From assembly GCA_028015205.1 (NCBI GenBank), contig CM051514.1:22088150-22152149 (forward strand): 64,000 nt of DNA, given 5' to 3'. Within the stretch, counting starts at the first letter, position 1; the number at the start of each line of letters is the position of its first letter. A program made the translations under genes and the position numbers. Shown piece by piece: positions 45,176-55,423 of this stretch. The stretch is from Mytilisepta virgata (lineage: Eukaryota; Mollusca; Bivalvia; Mytilida; Mytilidae). The notes under the pieces were generated by a model. It did not search any database. It had not been told where the DNA came from and saw nothing but the letters and a program-made list of their open reading frames with translations.

Positions 45176-45442
45176 CAAAGCACCTTAAACTAAGTCTCCT
45201 GCACAGAACTGATGTGAGAATTTTTAATCAGACATATGAACATAAAAAATGACAGGGAGACAAGTGTGTGCACATGATGATATGTTGAAGTATTAACTAA
45301 TTGAAATTTAATAGTAAATGTTGATTGCCTAAGTTGAACTCAAACCATTTGTTGGATTTCAAAATGGTCTCTGAAATTTCTATTTTATAACAGTACGGGG
45401 CTTATATCATCTGATGACTCACTGTTTGTTTTGTATTTGCAG

Positions 45443-45582
45443 CTTGTTCCATATCAGCAAAGATTGGACACCTGGAGGATTTGCCAGTGGCTATTAAATC
45501 AAAAATCAAGAAGGCCCTGGCCAATCATGTTGTGGAGTTATCTAGGTTATTATTTGATAGTAGTAGAGAACAATACAAGTAG
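45443..45582 (+). CDS. Candidate 3' exon of BEN gene
   Basis: Following acceptor TTGTATTTGCAG, the two entry bases complete an Ala codon with the single base left by the exon ending at 10278. The frame then reads CSISAKIGHLEDLP and 'AIKSKIKKALANHVVELSR', helices like the C-terminal end of BEN domains, and stops at 45580. A weak donor (GTTATT) at 45546 could instead splice to the basic tail at 46112. The link spans about 35 kb, so it rests on phase and composition only. Another frame is also open here (it lacks a recognisable character). Confidence 0.45.
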
Positions 45583-46111
45583 TAAAGTTATGGATTTAAC
45601 ATTCTTATCTTTTGGAGTGCCAAACTCAGAACAAAAAAAGCAATACTAGCAAAAGAGATGAGTGAACCCTGAATATTCAAAAAGAAGTTCAATATACATG
45701 TACAATCAGAGATAAAGATTTTACATGTATATACTTCAAATAGTACATATATTATTATAGTACACAGGTCAAATTTTCTTGTGTCCTTATTTTTTTTTAC
45801 AACATGCATAGTATGACTATTTATGACATGTTCTTTCTGATTCAGTTTGCAATTACTCAAGACTTCATGCATACTCGTCAGTTTTATTGTAATCAGCAAA
45901 AACATATTTTAAAGGAAATTCAGTAATGCTTAGCTTTAATCAACTGGGTGTTTGTGTTTTTTTATTAGAAAGGAACATAAACCTTTAGAATGACTATTTA
46001 ATAAATAAAATATAATGACATTTCTATTAGTTTTTTTTCATAGACTGCTAATCTCATCAATGTCATTAAATTTTCTTGGAACCATTAGAATTTTTTTTTT
46101 TCTATTTACAG
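45583..46111. other. Non-coding, possible 3' UTR and intron
   Basis: AT-rich. It ends in a strong polypyrimidine tract and TTTACAG at 46111. No other coding feature is seen. Confidence 0.35.
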
Positions 46112-46145
46112 GAAGAAAAAATCGAAGAAGGCAAAATCAAGATGA
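46112..46145 (+). CDS. Possible alternative last exon with basic tail
   Basis: After acceptor TCTATTTACAG, the base G completes an Arg codon with AG at 45544-45545. The frame reads KKKSKKAKSR and stops at 46143. A lysine-rich tail would suit a nuclear BEN protein. The donor needed at 45546 (GTTATT) is weak. Confidence 0.35.
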
Positions 46146-47320
46146 GCTGCACAAATTTAAGATTCCTCTTAATAGGACATATTTTATATTGGACTTTTAT
46201 TAAATTATAAATTCAAGTGGTCTATCTATTTTTGCCTTAAATCATAGAGGTTTAAGAGTCTAATATATTGTACAGTTCTTTAAAATGGTCTCAGTCCAGA
46301 CATATATATGTTATTTGGATAGATTTTCCCGGATTATTTACGGAAATCATAAAAGGTTTCGAATCCTCCGTTTTTGGTCTGGAATTTCCCAGAAGGTTTC
46401 TAAACATCCGTAACTGGTCCGTATATTCCCGGACTGAAAACAGATATCCGGAAAAGATCCGTAATTTTCCGGGGAAAGTGGGCCACCTACACCCTGAAAA
46501 CGGACCGAACCCAGATAAATGCTAAAATAGTTGACCCGGATGTAAAACGGAACAAATACAGAACAAATCCAGAAGTATAGCCAGACATTAAACGGACTTG
46601 ATTACGGACTGGATACGGACACTAAATTTTGTAGGGGTATATAGCGAAAGTTCGGGGATAATTAAGATTTAAAAAATGTCAAAATTTGAAATCATTCATG
46701 GCAAAATCAAAATGATATATGCACTTTTGTATCCCGTCGGCTTTGCATGTTTCGCTGCGGTTCGTTTCGTTTCGCCCCATTTCGTTTCGCACTTTAGCAA
46801 TGCCGTTATAATCTATATGAATATATAACTGTAATGTTTATATTTAATCGAAATTAATCTATCTATCTATCCTTCTCAAATTCCTCCGTTTTTCTTGCTA
46901 GTAAAGTATAGTATTTTTGATGTACTTGTCTCCCGTAAAAGTACCTCAAAATCCGTGTTTACAGGCGTTTGTCGAATTTTTCCAAATATTGATTCAAGGG
47001 CCGAGGGTGGAACAACCAGGAGTTTTGCAATCTCGAAGTGTTGATCAATTAAAGTGTGAAAAACAGTCTATTTAATAGGGTTTAAAGAGGGGGCAAGGGG
47101 TATAACTGGTATGCTGTTATAGGGCAAATTAATTCTTTGTTATCTGTTATTCCTAAACTACCCTTACAAAATGAAATCTTTGCAGCAATGTAAAAAGGTT
47201 ACAACAACAGCAAAATGGATCTGTGCAAAGGGTTGCAGTTAGCTGCAACTTTCTGCAATGTACATTGCAAATAGTTGCAGCTAATTACAACCTTGCTGCA
47301 TGGTTGCAGATAGCTGCAAC
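46146..47320. other. Non-coding region before the LTR element
   Basis: At about 46320-46640 a loose array of 'ttcccgga' and 'tccgtaa' motifs mirrors that at 240-560. A run of 'gtttcgtttcgcc' lies at about 46760. From about 47175 to 47320 the DNA is a palindrome-rich patch of 'gttgcagctaat' motifs, the target of the Gypsy insertion. Confidence 0.45.
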
Positions 47321-47626
47321 TGTCACATATTTCAGGCCAGTGGGCTAAATAATAATAAAGGGTCACACGGGCATGGTATAAACGTTTACCTTTATACCCG
47401 GGTATCCGTGCTAGACTTGAATCTTGACTTCAGTTCGCAGACACTGTCAGAGGTGCTCAGGGCGATCCGTTCTGTACAATGGCGAAGACTCAAGTGGCGT
47501 GGTAGCAGGCAATGTGCAAAGGGTTCCGAATGCTATGTTGTGTTGAAAATGGAAAAAAAACCGAAAGGTTCCAAATGGCGTTGGCTATTCTGATAACTTC
47601 CCCCCGGTAATTTGTACTCTCCGACA
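47321..47626 (-). repeat. 3' LTR of Gypsy element
   Basis: 306 bp, identical by eye to 59391-59696. The minus strand starts TGTCGGAGAG and ends ATATGTGACA. Confidence 0.9.
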
Positions 47627-47638
47627 TTCCTCCTCATT
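47627..47638 (-). other. Polypurine tract
   Basis: The minus strand reads AATGAGGAGGAA directly before the 3' LTR, the expected place for plus-strand priming. Confidence 0.7.
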
Positions 47639-48045
47639 ATATTTTTTAGGTGTTGATGGTGAGAGGGTTTATTTAGTTTTAGATCCAAAGTTATAATATT
47701 AACGGTTAAACGGTGCTCCAAAATCCAAAGTTATGTTCTGTCCTTGTTACAAGTCAAAGTTATAAAAGTATCAGCAATATATAAAATACAAAGTTGAATA
47801 TCCGATATCGATAACATCGAAAATGTCTTACTTCTAGTAGGTCAGGGTCACCGACACTATCTAGAATAAGACCAAGATGACCAAAAATGTTTTTCCTCAT
47901 CCAATAGCAAGGTTGAATATCGGACAGTAGTGGTATCGAAAGTATTCTTCCTCCGACAATAAAAATAATGAAACATATATACATATAGCTACATATAAAA
48001 TCTGTTGAAATCCATAAAATACATAGTTATATTATAAGAATGAAG
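47639..48045. other. Spacer with duplicated segment
   Basis: A stretch of about 55 bp near 47834-47888 ('ctagtaggtcagggtcaccg' onward) duplicates 48778-48832, inside the TatD frame. No separate gene is supported. Confidence 0.5.
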
Positions 48046-49735
48046 TTATAGTTGATAAATTCTTTCCATGTTACAGGTGGTGGTGTTGATTACATCCTTC
48101 ACTGACATTCCCAATAACTCAGCTATTTTTTCTGCTACAAAGGCTACTGTATATGGACCACTGGGGTGTTGATTAAAGTAAATAAATGGAGCATCAGATT
48201 CCAGTACAAATGAAGACAATGGCTGAAGATGAACAAGAGATTCCACATGTGGTTTGTTGAATATGAAAGGAGTAATTCCGAAAACTATGTTGTTGAAGCG
48301 GGTGGTTGCTCTTTCCAGTACCTGGGGAATGCCAGTGAATCGGATGATCGGACGGACATAATTTCTCCAGGGAATCCAAAAGTTTGTAGTGGGTGGCTGC
48401 ATCTCCGCGGCAATGGATAATGATGGGGAGTTGACAGGAAATGGCCAACTCCAGCTGTCTTTCGAAGAATTCTACCTGCTGCAACATTCTGAACTTTTTT
48501 GAAGAGTCAGATGTGTCCAATCCACATTCTCATACGGCTATGGTATTTGGTTGTTTTAGAAGTTCCTCCAAAGTATAACAATATTCGCCCAGAAGATAGT
48601 ATGGTGTTGACTGTACAACTTTTGGATGTATGCCGAAAGAGATTCTGTGACCGGGAATTTTGGAATTTAAAACTGTGAGTGCTGCTGATTTTGGCCAATT
48701 GTCCGGGAAGCAATAGTTGTTGACGAGATATTTCATGGACACATCAAACTTGGGACGGGCTCCAAAATGGTCAAGTTCTAGTAAGTCGGGGTCACCGACA
48801 CTATCTAGAATATGGCCAAGATGAACATGTGCATCTGTAATCATCAAAGGCATGGAGTCAGCGTCATCAGCAGACTTGGTTGGGTTATTATCTTCATTAT
48901 CTTCAGATGGCAATTCTTCAGTAGATGGTAACTGGAAGAGTGTTATGGAATATTGATCTTCCACCGACAGTTTAGACAAAAGTTGTAAAAATATTCTCCA
49001 ATGTACAAGTGCATAAACAGTGAAATTTCCAGAGTTATCCAAAAGAGAAAATGTTGATGGTGGTTTTTCCAATTTCAAGTCCAAAGAGTGACACAATTCC
49101 AAGTCGGTTTCTGTGAGTTGTTTACCTTTCTTATTACAAATTCTTACAATTTCCGGGTCCTCATTAATAAATTTGACAAGGCCATCTAAATTATCTACAT
49201 CCAAATAAGAAATAAATTGTTGTAACGTACCCATGACCAAGTCTGCCAACAAAGAAGCATCCATATCTGGCTGTTGATCGGTGCCATGTTCCTCTTGAAG
49301 ATGAAAATATAGAGATTTATTATGAACGTGCTGAGTGTGGCACAGTTGACAGCAGGTAGAAGAATACCAAAACCAGGGAAGATGTGCGGCAGCATGCCGG
49401 AAAAGATGACGAAATTGTTCCCCGCATACTGGACAATGGATTTTACGGATTTTTTTCTTTGAAGTTGCTGGTTCCACCACCTGTACCAAGCGAACGTCCT
49501 CTTCCTGTTCCATTTCTCCCCCTCCACTCTGCTCTTCCTCCGGCTCTCCTATTCTCTCCTCGTCCTCATCCCCCACCTCTTCAACAATTATCCACTCCAC
49601 CTCGTCCTCTACCACATCCACCACTTCCTCCTCAACTTCTTCCTGCTCATCTTCATCTTCTCTTCCCTCCTCCAACCATGGACACATGTCCTCAAATTCA
49701 ACCTCCTCTTCCAATGGTCTTTCTCTATCAGCCAT
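48046..49735 (-). pseudogene. Acidic, zinc-finger, TatD-nuclease-like frame in env position
   Basis: ATG at 49735 follows an acceptor-like CTATAATTACAG. Residues 1-85 are very acidic. At about 100-150 lie C2H2-like fingers ('HCPVCGEQFRHLFRHAAAH', 'CQLCHTQHVHNK'). A TatD-type metal-dependent nuclease domain starts near 298: 'ITDAHVHLGH' (H-x-H), 'FGIHPKVV', then 'TIAV', a TGA at 48530-48532, 'ECGLD', 'LPIIIHCRGD', a frame change just after 'HPIH' near 48345, 'FTGIPQVLERA' and 'VLESDAPFI', ending at 48046. All metal-ligand motifs are recognisable. The TGA replaces the Gly of the G-E-x-G-L-D motif. TatD enzymes are DNases of repair and apoptosis. The two breaks make this copy non-functional as read. 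Confidence 0.75.
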
Positions 49736-50148
49736 TTTCTGTAATTATAGTATTCTTCTGATTACTATGATATGATTGATTTATTCACTTTAATTTACAG
49801 TATGATTTATATAGTGGTATTGTGGTACTGTTAGTCAAACTGTTTTTACAATTTAACTAGTTTAAAACTTATTTTTTTTATTTAACAGACTTAATTCTCA
49901 ATAGGTATTGAGAAATAGATCATGACGGCGTCTGCTTCAAAAATGTTTAAAAACAACATTATGATAATTTCCCCGTCTATTTTAGACAAAGAAGCAAATT
50001 TTAAAATTCTCTGATGAATTAATCAACTTTTCACCAGAATAGTTTAAAAGTTTTTATTTACTTTTATCTATTATCTATTTTATTTATTTTTATTTTTATT
50101 TTTTACTATATTTAAAAGCTGTGATTATATACACAATTTTACATGTGT
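49736..50148. other. Spacer between pol and the TatD frame
   Basis: AT-rich, 413 bp, with no coding sense. It presumably serves as the intron or intergenic region that lets the downstream frame be expressed from a spliced RNA. Confidence 0.45.
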
Positions 50149-53100
50149 CTACAAAGAGACATCATAATCTTCCAGGTGTCCAGGCAACTTAATTTTCCTC
50201 TTGCCTGTTCTCTGTGGTTCTGACTCGTCAATTGCGTACGCAAAAGTAGTATCTCCCTCAGTCATTCCCTCAATTTCATTTAACTCTGTGACTAACGGAT
50301 TATCGACTGCATACGCTAATGTTTCATCTAAGTCAGTTATCTCCCCTATTTCTTCTAAATCTGTAATTATGGGATGAGTGGTAACATTTTCCACTCCAGC
50401 ACCTGGATTTTCTTCATCTTGCTCATTCATATTTGAGCATTCAGATACAGTGTCAGGGTCACCGACAACTATATCCAAATGTTCATTTGAATCTTCCCCC
50501 TGTTGAATGTCTGTTTCTACTTCATTAAATAGCCCAGACAAATCTAAACTTTCATTTTCTTTCTCCGCATCGTCCTCAGCTTCAGGTTCGTTAAATAATC
50601 TTCGACGAGCATATTTCAACCATAACGGCAGGTTTCTATCCTCGCATCGCTTCAATTGATCATGATGTATCACAATTTCTCTTTTTCGACCTTTGATTTT
50701 GTATAATACCGGTGACTTCACTTCTGTTACCAGATACGGACCTTGCCATTTGGGTTTCAGTTTCCTACTCTGACCCACTCTTGTAGCTGGATTTAATCTG
50801 TAAACGGCGTCTCCTAGACAATAGGTTTTACTATACCCAGTCAGCTCGTAGTCTCTTTTCTGTCGTAGCTGAGCTCCTTTTATATTATCTCTGGCTATTT
50901 GGTAAACTTCCTCCGAGATTTTACCTAGTTTCTGGACATATTCACTGGGTTCTTGACGTAATGCATTCATTCCTGTGGTTCCCAACATAAGATCGATCGG
51001 TTGGATGACTTCTCTACCCAACATCATCATGTTTGGTGAAAAACCAGTACTTTTGTTGTAAGTGGATCGTATGGCACCTGCTAGTAACTGTATATGTTCA
51101 TCCCAGTCTTTCTGTCGTCCCTTCAAATAACATCGTACAGCGCTCATTATTACGGAGTTGTACCTTTCTACCTGACCGTTGGAACAAGGTCTATACGGTG
51201 TGGTCCTGGTTTTGGTAATTTCCAAGAGTGTACAGATTTCGCTGAAAAGTTGACTGTCAAAATTACGGCCCTGATCTGTATGGATAGAAATTAGGCAGCC
51301 GAATTTGGAGAAAAAGTTGTCAACAGCGATTTTGGCGATGGTTTCTGCCGTTTGATTAGCTATGGGAATTAGCTCGATCCATTTGGTGTACTGGTCGATC
51401 ATTGATAGGATGTATTTGTTTCCCGATTTACTAGTTGGCAATGGTCCAAGAATGTCCATCTGCACTCTCTCCATTGGATTTCCAGCATGAAACTGTCCCA
51501 ATTCACTCTTGGCTTTCCGATTTGCTGGTTTGCTGGAATTGCAAGGTTTGCAGGTTTTTACATGTAGAATGACGTCTTGTCGTATGCCATACCAAATACA
51601 CCGTTGTTTCAACCGGTTCAGAGTTTTGTCCCTACCCAAATGTCCTGCAGTCTTGTTGTCATGGCAAAGTTTTAAAGCCCTGTTCTTTAACTTTGCTGGG
51701 ACCAATAACAATGTCCGGGATCCCTCTGGATCTAACCATGTGTATGTTAAACAAGATTTAACAAACCTCAACTGCTCTCTACAACTCCACCAGTGTTTTA
51801 CGGCTTTACTGGACAACTGTAATTCAAGTGCAGGAGGATCGGCACCACTTTCCAACCATGTTATTAACTTCCCCAAGTCTGGATCATCCTCTTGGAGTTT
51901 CCTCATTTCCTCAGCTTCCATGCCATCCATCCAGTTGACAGATAAGTCTTCTGTATATGGTTGTGTAACAGCTCGTACTGCCAATGGAATGATATCATCC
52001 ACATCGTCTTCAAAACGTCCCCAATTGTCCTGCGCCCGTTTGCAATATGAGCACCCCCCACAGGGAAGTGTTTTAATATCGACACCAGCCTGGTAACAAT
52101 CACATGGCTCCAATTCATCAGGAATTCTGCTTAGACTGTCGGCATTAGTATGTTTCCGGCCTGGACGATGTTGGATCTCCATGTCGTACTGAGACAATTC
52201 CTCAATCCATCGTGCTAACTGACCTTCAATGTTCTTGAAGCGGAGTAGCCAAACCAAACTATGGTGGTCTGTTCGTACCACAAATCTTCGGCCCAAAAGG
52301 TAATTTCTGAATTGCCTGGTGAAAGTTATCAAAGCCAGTAATTCTTTACGGGTGGTACAATATCGCCGCTGACCTGGTGTTAATACTTTGCTGGCATAAG
52401 CTACTACATACTCTTTCCCGTAATGTAATTGGAGTAGTTCAGCAGCTACCGCTTTGTCAGATGCATCAGTGTCTAATATGAAAAGTTCTTCAGGATATGG
52501 ATAGACTAAAGTAGCTGAGTTGATAATAGCTTCTTTTATAGACTCAAATGCTGCCTGATGTTCTGATGCCCAGAAAAATTTGGTTGATTTTTTGGTCAAA
52601 TGGTGAAGAGGACCTGCTATTCCAGCCAAATTTGGAATATGGTCACGGTGGTAATTTGCGAAACCTAGGAAAGACTGTACTTCTTTCTTATTGGTTGGAG
52701 AAGGCCATTTTTTGACGGCTTCAATATTTTGTGGATTTATAGAAATTCCTTGTTCAGATATTAATTTCCCAAGGTAAACGACTTCTTTCTGGAACAAGGA
52801 GCATTTCTTGGGCTTCAGCTCGAGGTTATTGTCTTGAAAACGTTGTAGTATGGCCTCAAGGTTGTGTAAATGATCACTGAAGCTTTTCCCCAGTACTATG
52901 ATGTCGTCCAAGTATGCCAGGCATTGTGACCATGTTAGACCAGTCAATATTAGTTGTATTACCCTCTGGAAAAAGGCTGGACTGTTACACAGGCCAAAAC
53001 TGAGTCGAACATGTTCAAACAGACCGTATTTGGTGATGAAAGCGGTTTTGTGTCTGTCGTCCTTGTGAATCTGAAATTGATAATATCCCGACGACATGTC

Positions 53101-54479
53101 CAAACATGACATAAACTTTGTTCCTCGCAGTTCATCTATGCATGACTCTATATTGGGTAATGGAAAGGCATCTTTTTTGGTAACAGCGTTGACTTTGCGA
53201 TAATCAATGCAGTAGCGTATCTTACCGTCTTTCTTACGACATATTACCGGTGCTGCTGCCCATTCAGATGATGAGGGTTGAATGATACCTTTATTCAACA
53301 GGTCTTTGAGGTGTTCTTCTTCCTCTTTCTCAAAACCCAATGGCGTTCTTCTCAGTCCTTCTTTGGTAGGTGGAGCCGTGCCAGTGTCTATACGATGCTC
53401 AATTTTGGTGAAATGCCCGATGTCCAAATCATTTATGGAAAATGTGTTTTGAAATTTTATCAACAGCTGGTTAAGTTCATGTACTTGCTCTTTATTTAGA
53501 TGAGTCTTCGATCTGTCTAATAAATCTTGTAAATGTGAGGGTACATCTTTAGACTGTTGGTCCTCTGTTGTAATTTGGCGTACCTTCTTTGTTTCAAACT
53601 CTTCGGAATTGAAGATTTCTTCCACTGGGGTACCTATACCAATAACAGTATTCCTCTTTAAATAAATATAATGGTCTGTCAAGTTCTTAATATTCATTGG
53701 GACTTGTTCACGACCTTCAACTATGGAATGAGCCATTACCAATCCTCTCAACTTATGAGTTGGTTGTATATAAATGTCTTGGGCGGAACCTCCTTCCATT
53801 CTGGCTGAAAACTGCACTGTAGACTTTGGAGGAACAACCATTTTCCCTTGTAGTTTAACTCTTCGTACTTTAGATAACTGGTCCCCTACCTTTAAGCCTG
53901 AAGCTATTAATCTTTGTGTTCCTATTTGAACTGTATATTGGGCTAGATCTATTATGGCTTTCAAGTGGTAAAGAAGATCCAGACCAATGACCATATTGTC
54001 AGTTATGTCTGCTATTATAAAACGCCATTTTGTTTCAGTCTGTCCAATGGCTATTGTCGCTGTTCCTCCACAACGAGCTTTAATGACACCCTCTTGGACC
54101 CCCTTCAAATAAATTGGGTCTCCATGTTGTGTGTCCAAATATATCTTTTTAGCCAATTTCTCATTGATGACGGTTATCTGCGCTCCTGTGTCGAGGATCG
54201 CTTCCACAGCTGCCCCATTTATTCTGACTGGTAGTACTAAATTTATTCCTTCGGAAGTACCTATTGACGCAACTTCCTTTATAGGCACCCCATTAGGCAG
54301 GTCGGGATCACCGACACTAGCCGTTAGGGATTCATGATTGGTTTTTGTTGATGCTGTTGGTAGTTTTATATTTCCATTTCCAGAGTCCGGGTCGGGGTAA
54401 CCGACACCAGAACCTGAAAAATATATTGGTGGTTTTAGTGGTGGACGGCCTGTGTCACTTGGATGGGTCTGGAGTTGGC
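50149..54479 (-). CDS. pol: Gypsy Pol: protease, RT, RNase H, integrase
   Basis: The open pol frame runs from the gag overlap to a stop at 50149. From a GTG at 54288 it has 1379 codons, and it continues upstream in frame to the frameshift site. The aspartic protease has 'ILDTGAQ' (about 33). RT has 'YLDDIIVLG' (about 458). RNase H starts with 'LDTDASD' (about 605) and includes 'RTDHHSLVWLL' and 'NADSLSR'. Integrase has the H2C2 finger ('HDNKTAGHLG...CKPC', about 875), then Asp in 'MDILGP', Asp in 'HTDQGRN' and Glu in 'NGQVERYN'. A GPY/F segment ('KWQGPYLV') follows. An acidic tail of about 170 residues is unusual. No stop or frameshift interrupts it, so the enzyme could be active. Confidence 0.9.
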
Positions 54480-54507
54480 CTAAATCCCAGACCCCTGGTC
54501 TTTTAAA
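54480..54507 (-). promoter_or_regulatory. Candidate -1 ribosomal frameshift site, gag to pol
   Basis: In the gag frame the minus strand reads T TTA AAA at 54507-54501, a canonical X XXY YYZ slippery heptamer. It lies 18 nt before the gag stop codon. A -1 slip enters the pol frame, which is open across the overlap. Right after the heptamer, GACC-agg-GGTC can form a small hairpin. Confidence 0.7.
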
Positions 54508-55423
54508 GCTGTTGATGATGACGACTTAACCGGAGAAGATAATTGCTTTTTCTTGGGACAATCCCGACTGTAATGATCAATTTCATTACAAGCTAAACAT
54601 GTGACTTGTCGTCTTGGGCTAGTGGCTGGTGAGGGTGACCTTGATCTACCCCTCCCCTCACGGGAGAGTAGCTTCACAATTTTCTCGATGTTGTCATTCA
54701 TGTGGCTAATGTCCCTTTCAGTACGCTCCACTCGTTCTTCTAATTTGTTCCTCCACGAGTCTCTATTCGGTTTATATTGGCCTTTATTTAAGGTTCTTAC
54801 TGCCAATTCTGTTTCACTGTCGGAGTCTACCTCGTCTTGGAATTGGACTTTCCTAACTTCTGGTTTCTTTTGGCCAAGTAAGACTTTGCGGTTATGTATA
54901 GCACTTTTAACATATTGTAAAGCTTGGTCTATTCTGGATGGATTCTTGTCCATGGCAAGGAGTGCTGCTTGCTTGTCGCTGCAACCTCTCAAAAAAGCTT
55001 CCGTTGCCATCATCTCTACAATGTCTTCAGATGCGTCAACATACCCATCAGTGGCCAATTCCTGTACTCGCTCAGCATACTCTTCTATGCTTTCCTCTAG
55101 GAGCTGTTTCACATCCTGGAGTTGTCTGCGGATGGAGTGTGGCAATTCCTTGTTGCCAAATCGCCTACTCATCTTATCCATCATATCTGTAAAGTTGTTT
55201 TGCACTGATGTTGGTCGGGTGCTGAAAAATTTTAGGGCTTTTCCCCGAAGGCATAGCAACAAATTATCCAACTTCTGTTGGTCATCCCATTCAAACCTAG
55301 TCGCTGTATGTGTAAACTGGAGTTTGTAGGCTTTCCAGTCGCTCGTACCATCGTATGTGGATAATTTAGGGAATTGAGGTGGTCCTATAGTACTGCGCCA
55401 CTGCTCTTGTCCTGATGTGCCCC
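54480..55423 (-). pseudogene. gag: Gypsy Gag, C-terminal part (split by insertion)
   Basis: The frame is open from the insertion edge at 55423 to TAG at 54480. It includes the Gag core segments 'FPKLSTYDGTSDWKAYK', 'QKLDNLLLCLRGKALKF' and 'EEYAERVQELA', a basic linker, and a CCHC zinc knuckle 'CLACNEIDHYSRDC' for RNA binding. The N-terminal part lies beyond the inserted element at 57015-58023. Removing exactly 1591 bp leaves the two parts in one frame of about 650 codons. The part just above the stop overlaps pol. Confidence 0.8.

Noticed and set aside
44736..45193. Open frames on both strands across the CGGAC array
   Set aside because: Same reason: a repeat that is open in several frames on both strands.
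45431..45649. Alternative 72-codon frame through the candidate BEN exon
   Set aside because: Its composition (Trp, Tyr and Leu rich, no domain) is less protein-like than the frame that continues the BEN domain in phase.
48530..48532. TGA in the TatD frame as a selenocysteine or readthrough codon
   Set aside because: It replaces a Gly of the conserved motif rather than a Cys, and a second break follows; simple decay explains both.
49384..49761. Proline-rich plus-strand frame
   Set aside because: It is the complement of the acidic Glu-rich start of the TatD frame.
54601..55329. 242-codon plus-strand frame
   Set aside because: It is the antisense shadow of the Gag C-terminal part, which has a real zinc knuckle on the minus strand.
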